From positions 1-35,703 of the forward strand of contig JAOUMR010000024.1 of the NCBI GenBank assembly GCA_029881435.1: DNA of 35,703 bases, given 5' to 3'. Under the pieces are notes generated by a model. The model was given only the letters and a program-made list of their open reading frames with translations, ran no database searches and had not been told where the DNA came from. Made by a program: the position numbers and the translations under genes. This document shows, in pieces, positions 8,665 through 15,370 of the stretch. Numbering within the stretch: position 1 is the first letter of the stretch; every line of letters begins with the position of its first letter. The DNA comes from Nitrospira sp. (lineage in GTDB: Bacteria > Nitrospirota > Nitrospiria > Nitrospirales > Nitrospiraceae).

Positions 8665-9095
8665 AGACGCGCCAATTCTCGTTGTTCCATGGCACGACCG
8701 ACGGCAGCCTTCAATATCTCACCCTCCACCGGCTTTACGAGATAGTCCACGACGCCCTGCCGAAGGAGCGAGGTCGCCATTTCGGTGTCCGGGAACCCGG
8801 TCAAGACAATTAATGGCACACGCGGATAGTTCTCGCGAAAGTAGGCAATGGCTTCGATCCCGTTCACTTTTGGCATCCGGATGTCGCAGATCATGACATC
8901 CAGCAGGAGGCGATTTTCGCCCCAGTTGATGGTTTCAATGGCTTTCTCCCCATTCTCAGCTTCAAGCACATCGTACCCGGCTTTTTGCAGAGTCATTCGG
9001 ACGACTTTCCGGATATCTGGTTCGTCATCGACGATCAATACCCGACCATTGCAGCTCTCACCTCCGACAAAAAACCCGGACTTGAATTCGCTCAT
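8661..9095 (-). CDS. Stand-alone response-regulator receiver (CheY-like)
   Basis: Single receiver domain of 144 residues with no output domain. Acidic pocket residues Asp23/Asp24 lie in LIVDDEPDIRK, the phospho-acceptor is Asp71 in CDIRMPK, the switch Thr is in VLTGFPD (about 99), and the conserved Lys121 is in VKPVEG. The start at 9095 is favoured over an upstream ATG at 9125 because AGGAGG sits 5 nt before it. First gene of a four-gene minus-strand operon with two kinases and a haem protein. It therefore probably shuttles phosphate between the kinases or acts by protein-protein interaction; the output is unknown. Confidence 0.92.
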   Translation of the reverse strand: MSEFKSGFFVGGESCNGRVLIVDDEPDIRKVVRMTLQKAGYDVLEAENGEKAIETINWGENRLLLDVMICDIRMPKVNGIEAIAYFRENYPRVPLIVLTGFPDTEMATSLLRQGVVDYLVKPVEGEILKAAVGRAMEQRELARL

Positions 9096-9348
9096 GGCAA
9101 CCTCCTTGGTGGGAACGGATTCCATTAGGTCTCGTCATGACACAAACCCTTCGCAAAGCCGGTGCCGAAGTTGAAAGGCATGCGAGGTTCCATCTTTTCA
9201 ACAGGAAGCTGAATCAAACTTGCGCCTGCATTTCGCCGACTGGCTCAAAGGCACCACCAGGTTGGCGAAATCCACCACCGACGGATGCTCATTGCCTTTC
9301 AGGACACGTTTCAGCTAGGGTATTGAAAACACTGCTGGAGTTGATACT

Positions 9349-9588
9349 GTGATTACACCTGATGTGCTTACCGAATATATTCGCGAGAGCCTGCCGGACG
9401 CTGAGGTGACAGTGACCGATCGTACAGGGACCATGAATCACTTGAAGGTCGTCATCGTTTCCAATGGGTTCGAGGGGAAAAATCTTTTAGATCGGCACCG
9501 CCTGATCTATCAGGCCCTCGATACACCCATGAAGGATGGACGGATCCACGCATTAGAACTCACCGCTCGAACCAAAGATGAGACATAG
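9349..9588 (+). CDS. BolA/IbaG family protein
   Basis: A 79-residue BolA-fold protein. BolA proteins bind [2Fe-2S] clusters together with monothiol glutaredoxins and take part in iron-sulfur trafficking and iron regulation. The central block, with HLKVVIVSNGF (about 25-35) and the conserved RHRLIYQAL segment with its cluster-ligand His (about 44-52), is clear. The start is a GTG at 9349 with GGAG upstream. It is followed 8 bp later by a CGFT-type glutaredoxin gene, the classic BolA-Grx pairing, which supports the call. Confidence 0.92.
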   Translation: MITPDVLTEYIRESLPDAEVTVTDRTGTMNHLKVVIVSNGFEGKNLLDRHRLIYQALDTPMKDGRIHALELTARTKDET

Positions 9589-9596
9589 GAGGGGCC

Positions 9597-9920
9597 ATGG
9601 CCGACCAGATAGAAGAAGAAATCCAAAACGAAGTGAAGGCGCATAAGATTTTGATCTATGGCAAGGGGACCAAGACGATGCCGATGTGCGGGTTCACGAG
9701 GGAAACCATGCAGTTTTTCGACAAGTATGGGTACCCGTACGAACTCATCGACGTCCTGGCGCAACCGGCTAAGCGCGAGGCGCTGACGAAAATCACGAAT
9801 TGGCCGACGCTTCCTAAGGTGTTTATCGACGGCACCTTCTACGGCGATACCGACGTGCTCGATCCGATGGCCGCCAAGGGCGAGATTGAACCGCTGCTGA
9901 AAAAAGCATTTGGGAAATAG
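9597..9920 (+). CDS. grxD: Monothiol glutaredoxin, Grx4 (GrxD) family
   Basis: A 107-residue monothiol glutaredoxin that would bridge a [2Fe-2S] cluster between two monomers or with BolA, using glutathione. The active site is CGFT at 31-34, where most relatives have CGFS. The glutathione/cluster pocket shows KGT (23-25), WPTLPKVFIDG (69-79) and GDTD in place of the usual GGCD. AGGAGG precedes the ATG. It is co-transcribed with the BolA gene 8 bp upstream. The TAG stop is also the outer edge of an inverted-repeat element (9918-10040). Confidence 0.92.
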   Translation: MADQIEEEIQNEVKAHKILIYGKGTKTMPMCGFTRETMQFFDKYGYPYELIDVLAQPAKREALTKITNWPTLPKVFIDGTFYGDTDVLDPMAAKGEIEPLLKKAFGK

Positions 9921-10040
9921 GCAGGGCATCCCTGCTAGTCTCTTGCTCCCCGAGCGCGCACGCGGGAGTAACCACAATCGACAATTATGGGCGGTGCTCG
10001 CTCGACGGGCGCAGTGAGACCAACAGGAATGCCCTGCCTA
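9918..10040. repeat. Intergenic palindromic element with 16-nt inverted termini
   Basis: The arms at 9918-9933 and 10025-10040 match as inverted repeats at 15 of 16 positions. The left arm includes the glutaredoxin stop codon. Between them are smaller GC-rich hairpins (for example CTCCC/GGGAG around 9946-9968). No coding frame is evident. Size and placement resemble the element at 16788-16910, though the arm sequences differ. It may fold into a long stem that ends the bolA-grxD transcript. Confidence 0.5.
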
Positions 10041-10102
10041 AAGGGGTGGGCTAGGGGCTCATTCCTCGCACATCCGTTCCATCCGAGACTTGAGAAGAGA
10101 GC

Positions 10103-10945
10103 ATGAAAATCCCCATGGTGAAGAGACTCTCGCATAAAGCGAGTAGGGCGATGGGAGGGCTATGCGTGATCGCCAGCTTGGGATGTGCGTCTGGCCATCA
10201 TGCCACTCATCCTGCATGGGAACATTCGCGGATCGTCGATCTGACCCATTCATTTGGAACGGATACGATCGTTTGGCCGACGGAAGAGGATTTCAAGCTC
10301 GTTGTTCAGCACGCGGAGGATACGCCAGGCGGGTACTACTATGCCTCGAACCGTTTGGAGTTGGCCGAGCATGGTGGTACGCACATCGACGCGCCGATTC
10401 ACTTTTCGAGAGGGAAGCAGACGCTGGATCAGATTCCACTTGAACGATTGGTTGGAACTGGCGTCCGAATCGATGTTGCTGAGCAATGTGCCGGCGATAG
10501 GGACTATCAAGTGGCGATCTCAGATCTCGAACGATGGGAAGCTGAACATGGGCGGATTCAAAACGGCGCCATTGTCTTACTAGATACGGGTTTCGCAAGC
10601 TTCTGGTCAATTCGGGAAGACTATTTGGGAACGGCGTTGAGAGGGCAGGAAGGTGTGCGGGCGCTGCATTTCCCAGGATTACATCCTGAAGCCGCTGTCT
10701 GGCTGGTACGCGAGCGGCAGGTCAAGGCTGTGGGTATCGATACGGCGTCGATTGATTATGGGCAATCGACCAAATTCGAATCACATGTGGTTTTACTTTC
10801 AGAAAATGTTCCGGTGTTTGAGAATCTCGCCAATCTGTACGACTTACCGCTTCGCGGCTTTGATGTAATCGCCCTTCCCATGAAAATCGCCGGTGGGACT
10901 GGCGGTCCAGTGCGTATTGTTGCTGTCGTACCTCGCTCCCATTAG
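10103..10945 (+). CDS. Lipoprotein cyclase / kynurenine formamidase-like metal hydrolase
   Basis: Member of the metal-dependent 'cyclase' family (PF04199), which includes bacterial kynurenine formamidase KynB. The signature HGGTHIDAPIHF at 90-101 provides the His/Asp metal ligands, and the C-terminal half has the family motifs GIDTASID (211-218) and ENLANLYDLP (about 240-249). The N-terminus is a lipoprotein signal with lipobox ASLGC and Cys28, so the enzyme should be exported and lipidated, unlike cytoplasmic KynB. Length (280) is family size plus the signal. An indoleamine 2,3-dioxygenase gene lies 4.4 kb downstream, so a role in hydrolysing N-formylkynurenine is possible but not shown. Amidohydrolysis of another cyclic or formyl substrate is equally compatible. 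The 3' end overlaps the convergent DUF429 gene by 4 bp. Confidence 0.83.
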   Translation: MKIPMVKRLSHKASRAMGGLCVIASLGCASGHHATHPAWEHSRIVDLTHSFGTDTIVWPTEEDFKLVVQHAEDTPGGYYYASNRLELAEHGGTHIDAPIHFSRGKQTLDQIPLERLVGTGVRIDVAEQCAGDRDYQVAISDLERWEAEHGRIQNGAIVLLDTGFASFWSIREDYLGTALRGQEGVRALHFPGLHPEAAVWLVRERQVKAVGIDTASIDYGQSTKFESHVVLLSENVPVFENLANLYDLPLRGFDVIALPMKIAGGTGGPVRIVAVVPRSH

Positions 10946-11658
10946 CGTTTGGCCTTCACTCGTGGCGTTTTGAGTTCCTTCGATCCTTCATGTCTCCCAT
11001 CGAAAGCTGGGATCAGGATTCCAGTCTCACCTCCGAGCATCAGTCCTTGACCTAAGAGAGACCATCGGCCTACGAGAGCCGCGGTTGCTGCGTCCAACTC
11101 ATCGCTTGTCGCGGTCTTCTTTAGTCCACGCAGGCCAAGTTTCCTTAGACCGTTGAGGAGGCCGAGTCGGTCTTTGTGTTGCCGCGGAATTCTCCAAAGA
11201 TCTTGCGCCGCGCCGGGGTAGCACTCAACGGCCTGATAGCCCAAAGAAACGAGATGTTTCTTCAGCGCAAGGCCTCGCTCAGTCAACATGCGCATGGGGC
11301 CAAGCGTGATAGGAAAAAAGCGGATGCCTCGGCGGAGCAGTTCACGATCGCATTCCCGCAGATGTTCACCGGCACGATCATGAATGGTACGCCGTCCGTT
11401 CGGCAAGCTGAGTGGGGCATCGATTGGGACGAGGGTAGGTCGAGCCTCTCTAACGAAGTCGAGAATGTCATCGTCGCTGAACATGATGTGCGTTTCAGCA
11501 ATCAAATTGCGCAGCACACAGATCCCCGTCGGCCTCTTTGGCGACCCGGCGAGATCGATGCCGACGACAACAAGAGGTGGTTTTTGAGCCACTGGAGTTT
11601 CCCTGCTTGGTATTACAGTTGTTTCTTTCCACACCCTTTTCGGTTGCATGAGACCCAT
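10942..11658 (-). CDS. DUF429 domain-containing protein
   Basis: A 238-residue protein of the DUF429 family, which has a predicted RNase H-like fold and unknown function. VVGIDLAGSPKRPTG (about 31-45) has the first-strand Asp, PIDAPLSLP follows at about 97-105, and the later GYQAVECYPGAAQ and SDELDAATAALVGRW segments contain further conserved acidic residues. The start is uncertain: the ATG at 11656-11658 lacks a clear ribosome binding site, and an internal start before the GIDLAG core is possible. Its stop overlaps the end of the convergent cyclase gene. Confidence 0.78.
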   Translation of the reverse strand: MGLMQPKRVWKETTVIPSRETPVAQKPPLVVVGIDLAGSPKRPTGICVLRNLIAETHIMFSDDDILDFVREARPTLVPIDAPLSLPNGRRTIHDRAGEHLRECDRELLRRGIRFFPITLGPMRMLTERGLALKKHLVSLGYQAVECYPGAAQDLWRIPRQHKDRLGLLNGLRKLGLRGLKKTATSDELDAATAALVGRWSLLGQGLMLGGETGILIPAFDGRHEGSKELKTPRVKAKR

Positions 11659-12083
11659 GTATATTCACATGTATGAAGCCCCATCAAGAGACAAGCTCTC
11701 AAATGTCACAACGGCGACCGAGCAAGCTGAGCCAGAAGTTTGCTGATGAGAAGATAGAACGAGCGAGACGTTAGACTCCAGAAGAACGGCTGACTATCGC
11801 ATTACACCTCTCCGATTTCTGCTACGAATTGAACCGGTGTTCTCCGAAGCCCTAAGCTGATACTGGGCGTGCTCTTTCCTTTCTTGTTGTTATCACTGAT
11901 CTCTGCGAAGCTTTCACGGATGGAGATGCGTTTTCAGTTTTGCTTCTCAATGCAATTTAACTTGTCGTGGCTGGATAAGAACGCGGTGGCAATTCTCATG
12001 CGATTTGTTCCAGCCTTGACGTTGATGTTACTCCATTGCTTGTTGGAACGTGTTTGGCTCTTGTTAAGAAGGGAGCTCTTGCT
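11659..12083. other. Mostly non-coding stretch between DUF429 and the disrupted gene
   Basis: Apart from the broken small ORF at 11673-11855 I see no supported gene. An open frame from 11869 to 12087 encodes a string of hydrophobic residues, but it overlaps the better-supported start at 12084 and lacks a ribosome binding site. Base composition is more AT-rich than the surrounding core genes, in keeping with acquired or decaying DNA. Confidence 0.5.
11673..11855 (+). pseudogene. Small ORF with an internal stop (61 codons)
   Basis: From ATG 11673 the frame reads 33 codons, meets TAG at 11772-11774, and continues for 26 more sense codons to TAA at 11853-11855. The second half (TPEERLTIALHLSDFCYEL) reads like real protein and resembles the end of short bacterial hypothetical proteins. 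The simplest view is a point-mutated remnant (TTG or similar to TAG). It lies immediately before the IS-disrupted gene, in a region that appears to be decaying. Confidence 0.4.
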
Positions 12084-12456
12084 GTGACAGAGACTAAAGA
12101 ACGCGCAGTTGAAGCGTTTTGGATCTTAAATGACTTTATCGGCGACCTGGTAACTGCAGTGCGAGCGTCTGAATATTTTAATTCGCCAAAATTCAAGGCA
12201 GGTGCCAGTGATAAAGTGCTTCGGCTCTGCAATAAGATGGCCGGCTCATTCCTTTTTGTAACTTTAGCGAAATGGATAGAATTCTATGATCATTACAAAG
12301 TCTTGATACCAGAAGAAATTAAAGGCAAATGTAAACAATTACGGAATGAACTGGAAAGAAGAGGCGTGCGAAAGCTCCGGAACGAAGTTGTCGGCCATAT
12401 TTGGAGCGACAAACATGATCGCCCCTTGATGCCGAAAGAAATTGAAGAACTAGGCA

Positions 12457-12462
12457 GGGCCA
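12457..12462 (+). repeat. Target-site duplication, left copy
   Basis: GGGCCA directly precedes the TG end of the insertion sequence and is repeated at 15108-15113, as expected for IS21-family transposition (4-8 bp duplications). Confidence 0.9.
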
Positions 12463-12467
12463 TGCGT

Positions 12468-12559
12468 ATTCCGACCCAAGCCGGCCACTGATTCCGACGC
12501 AAGTCGGCCACCCGTTCCGACGGAACGCGGCCACTGATTCCGAGGTGAAGCCGGCCACT
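12468..12559 (+). repeat. Four tandem 23-bp IS-end repeats
   Basis: Four consecutive 23-bp units start at 12468, 12491, 12514 and 12537. The consensus begins ATTCCGA and ends CGGCCACTG. A further inverted partial copy follows near 12573-12590. Such multiple end repeats are the known transposase-binding sites of IS21-type elements. Confidence 0.85.
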
Positions 12560-12709
12560 TTTCCGAGTCCTCTCGGAATCGGTGGCCGACATCCCTCGGA
12601 CTCCAGGGCGGGGTGATTCCCCAGCAGTCCGTCTCCCCGAGTCACTCGCGACGCAGGTCCTCCTCAACCTTGGGTATCGTGGGCCTTCCATTTTATGGGG
12701 GAGGTGCCG

Positions 12710-14269
12710 ATGCCAGCGGAGCGAGTGACCATGCGGAAGATCAAAGACATACTTCGACTCAAATGGGGCTGCGGGCTCAGCAATCGACAAGTCGCGGCCA
12801 GTTGTGGCGTGGCGCGGAGCACGGTGGCGGAAACGCTCTATCGGGCCACGGCGGCGGGAGTCTCCTGGCCGTTCCCGGAGGACCTGGACGATCAGCAGCT
12901 GGAAACCCGGCTGTATCCGGCGGCGCCGTCGCCGACCGGCCCGCCGCGGGCGATGCCGGAGTGGGCGACCGTGCATCAGGAATTGACGCGGAAAGGCGTG
13001 ACCCTGGCGCTGCTCTGGCAGGAGTATAAGGCGCAGCATCCCGACGGCTATCAGTACAGCCGCTTCTGCGATCTCTATGGTGCCTGGCGCGCCACCTTGG
13101 ATCGCTGCCTGCGGCAAGAGCATCGGGCGGGCGAGAAACTCTTCGTCGATTACGCGGGCCAGACCGTGCCGGTTCAGGACCGACGGACCGGCGAGGTGCG
13201 GCCAGCCCAGATCTTCGTCGCCGTCCTGGGCGCGTCGAGCTATACCTACGCCGAGGCGACCTGGACGCAAACGCTCCCCGATTGGACCGGGTCCCATGTC
13301 CGGGCCTTCGCCTATTTGGGCGGCGTGCCAGAGATCATCGTGCCGGACAACTTACGAAGCGGCGTGACGAAAGCCTGTCGATATGAACCCGAACTGAACC
13401 CGACCTATGCCGATCTGGCCCGGCACTACGATGTCGCGGTGATTCCAGCCCGGGTGCGCAAACCCCGCGACAAGGCCAAGGTCGAAGCGGGCGTCTTACT
13501 CGTCGAACGGTGGATCCTGGCCTGTCTGCGGCATCACCCTTTCTTCAGTCTGGCGGAGCTCAACACGGTGATCGCCGCCTGTTTGGACCGGCTGAATCGC
13601 CGGCCCTTCAAGAAACTCCCTGGCTGTCGACAATCGCAGTTCGAGGCCGTCGATCGTCCAGCCCTGCAGCCGCTGCCGACCGAGCCGTACGTCTATGCCG
13701 AGTGGCGGACGGCCCGGGTCAATATCGATTCGCATCTCGAGATCGAGGGCCACTACTACAGCGTGCCGTCGCCGTTGGTCCATACGGCCCTCGATGTGCG
13801 GCTGACCGTGACCACGGTCGAGTGCTTCCACAAGAACCAGCGTGTGGCCAGCCACGTGCGGAGTGCGGAGCGAGGCCGGCACACCACCGTCGCCGCGCAT
13901 CTCCCGTCGTCGCACCAACAGTATCTGGCGTGGTCCCCCTCCCGCCTGATCCAGTGGGCGGAGACCGTCGGGCCGGCCACGGCCACGGTGGTCGACACGC
14001 TCATGACCCGCCGCCGGCATCCCGAACAAGGCTATCGCTCGTGCCTCGGGGTCTTGCGGCTGGAACGAGACTACGGCCCCGTGCGGCTCGAGGCGGCGTG
14101 TCGTCGGGCTCAGGCGATCGACGCGGTCGCCTATAAGAGTGTCCAGTCGATCCTGAAAACCGGACTGGACCAACAGCCGCTCCCCGAGCCGGGTTCGACG
14201 GTCCCGCTGCCGTTCGAGCACGCCCATCTGCGCGGCACCACCTATTACCAACAGGAAGGAGATTGCTGA
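12710..14269 (+). CDS. istA: IS21-family transposase IstA
   Basis: DDE transposase of the IS21 family, about 519 residues from this start. An N-terminal helix-turn-helix (LRLKWGCGLSNRQVAASCGV) is followed by the catalytic core: first Asp in FVDYAGQ, second Asp in VPDNLRSG, and Glu in KAKVEAGV, all present. The C-terminal beta-rich domain with EGHYYSVP is usual for the family. The start at 12710 is preferred over 12695 because GGGGGAGGT lies 5 nt upstream of it. Its stop codon overlaps the istB start. Confidence 0.95.
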   Translation: MPAERVTMRKIKDILRLKWGCGLSNRQVAASCGVARSTVAETLYRATAAGVSWPFPEDLDDQQLETRLYPAAPSPTGPPRAMPEWATVHQELTRKGVTLALLWQEYKAQHPDGYQYSRFCDLYGAWRATLDRCLRQEHRAGEKLFVDYAGQTVPVQDRRTGEVRPAQIFVAVLGASSYTYAEATWTQTLPDWTGSHVRAFAYLGGVPEIIVPDNLRSGVTKACRYEPELNPTYADLARHYDVAVIPARVRKPRDKAKVEAGVLLVERWILACLRHHPFFSLAELNTVIAACLDRLNRRPFKKLPGCRQSQFEAVDRPALQPLPTEPYVYAEWRTARVNIDSHLEIEGHYYSVPSPLVHTALDVRLTVTTVECFHKNQRVASHVRSAERGRHTTVAAHLPSSHQQYLAWSPSRLIQWAETVGPATATVVDTLMTRRRHPEQGYRSCLGVLRLERDYGPVRLEAACRRAQAIDAVAYKSVQSILKTGLDQQPLPEPGSTVPLPFEHAHLRGTTYYQQEGDC

Positions 14270-15033
14270 TGTTACGTCATCCCACACTCACGGCACTGGA
14301 GACGCTGAAACTCACCGGCATGGCCACGGCCTTGGCGGAGCAACTGGAGATGCCCGACGTGCAGCGGCTCAGCTTCGAGGAACGGCTCGGGCTCTTGGTC
14401 GATCGGGAACGGACGACTCAAGAGAATCGCCGCCTGGCGCGGCGGCTGGCCCAGGCCCGGTTCCCCGGCAGCGCCACGTTGGAAGATCTGGATTATCGCC
14501 ATCCCCGGGGAATCGAGAAAAGTGTGATCGCGTCCCTGGCGACCGGTCAATGGATTCGCAGTCATGACAATGTGTTGATTGTGGGGCCGACCGGTGCGGG
14601 CAAGACGTATCTGGCCTGTGCGCTGGCCCAGATGGCGTGTCGGCTGGGCTGCTCCGCGCTCTATCTGCGACTGCCGCGGTTCTTTCGGGAACTCGCGATC
14701 GCCAAAGGGGATGGCCGCTATGGGCGTCTGCTCCGGAGTCTCGCCAAGACCGACCTCGTGGTCCTGGACGATTGGGGGCTCGCGCCCTTGACTGACGAGC
14801 ACCGCCGCGATCTCTTGGAACTCCTCGATGATCGCCACGGGCGGCGGGCCACCCTCGTGGCGAGTCAACTCCCGATCGATCACTGGCATGCGGCGATCGG
14901 GGAGCCGACGCTCGCCGATGCCATTCTTGACCGGCTCGTGCACAATGCCTATAAGATCACGTTGAAAGGAGAATCGATGCGCAAACGGTTAGCCAAATCG
15001 GACGGAAGTCGGCCACTGAAGGCCGAGCACTGA
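14269..15033 (+). CDS. istB: IS21-family ATPase helper IstB
   Basis: AAA+ ATPase that assists IstA in target selection and strand transfer, 254 residues. The Walker A motif is GPTGAGKTY and the Walker B motif is LVVLDDWG, followed by the family region ASQLPIDHWH and ADAILDRLVHNAY. The ATG at 14269 overlaps the istA stop (TGATG), and AGGAAGGAG precedes it, so translation is coupled. The coding end contains one copy of the GGCCACTGA end-repeat. Confidence 0.95.
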   Translation: MLRHPTLTALETLKLTGMATALAEQLEMPDVQRLSFEERLGLLVDRERTTQENRRLARRLAQARFPGSATLEDLDYRHPRGIEKSVIASLATGQWIRSHDNVLIVGPTGAGKTYLACALAQMACRLGCSALYLRLPRFFRELAIAKGDGRYGRLLRSLAKTDLVVLDDWGLAPLTDEHRRDLLELLDDRHGRRATLVASQLPIDHWHAAIGEPTLADAILDRLVHNAYKITLKGESMRKRLAKSDGSRPLKAEH

Positions 15034-15057
15034 GGCCCTGCGTCGCGGGGCTCCGAG

Positions 15058-15107
15058 GGGTGGCCGGATTCGCTCGGAATCGGTGGCCGGATTCAGCGGA
15101 ATACGCA
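15058..15107 (-). repeat. Right-end IS repeats
   Basis: Read on the minus strand, the right terminus starts TGCGT and continues with a 22-bp and then a 23-bp unit. Both begin ATTCCG and end in CCGGCCACC, matching the left-end array in inverse orientation. Confidence 0.8.
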
Positions 15108-15113
15108 GGGCCA
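15108..15113 (+). repeat. Target-site duplication, right copy
   Basis: GGGCCA immediately follows the CA end of the insertion sequence, identical to 12457-12462. The disrupted gene resumes in frame after it. Confidence 0.9.
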
Positions 15114-15370
15114 TAACCAATGGCGATGAGATGGCATTCTTGAAATGGATAAATGATCCCAGCCATAATCATCTTGGCGAGACCATTGTTGGTGTGAGCG
15201 AGGCTGTTCGAGATTTAATAAAGGAGAAGTGGGCACTGTCAGAAAGTGATTTGCTTCGTTCCAGGGAATAAAGAAAAAACAACGTCTCTTTTTGCAATGC
15301 TTTTTTGTAGCTGCAGTGCGGCTTCTTTCAACGGCACTCTCCTCATTCTCTCCTTAAGGCTCTTGGTGGG

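Larger units (their letters stand above)
12463..15107 (+). mobile_element. Complete IS21-family insertion sequence (2645 bp)
   Basis: The termini are TGCGTATTCCG at 12463 and its exact inverse ending at 15107, so the element has TG...CA ends with an 11-bp perfect core. The flanking 6-bp GGGCCA is duplicated. It carries overlapping istA and istB, and multiple internal 22-23-bp repeats at each end that are the likely transposase-binding sites, all IS21 hallmarks. Both genes appear full-length, so the copy may be active. The ist genes are visibly more GC-rich than the flanking DNA, suggesting a recent arrival. Confidence 0.95.
12084..15271 (+). pseudogene. HEPN-like hypothetical gene split by the IS21 element
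   Basis: The 5' part runs from GTG 12084 (GGGAG 8 nt upstream) to 12462, and the 3' part from 15114 to TAA 15269-15271. Removing the IS and one copy of the 6-bp target duplication restores one continuous 178-residue frame, with the junction reading GRA-ITNGDEM. The rejoined protein looks all-helical. Residues 99-105 read RNEVVGH, matching the R-polar-x(3-5)-H active-site pattern of HEPN-family RNases. I do not recognise a closer family. As it stands the gene encodes a truncated product that runs into the IS end (stop at 12491). HEPN assignment is an inference from one motif and predicted helicity. Confidence 0.7.

Noticed and set aside
11869-12087. Hydrophobic 72-residue frame
   Set aside because: It has no ribosome binding site, overlaps the better start at 12084, and its composition reflects T-rich DNA.
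12468-12559. CRISPR-like array
   Set aside because: The units are contiguous with no unique spacers and belong to the IS end.
12293-13297. Long minus-strand frame across istA
   Set aside because: It is antisense to a clear transposase, is Arg/Pro-rich from high GC, and crosses the IS boundary.
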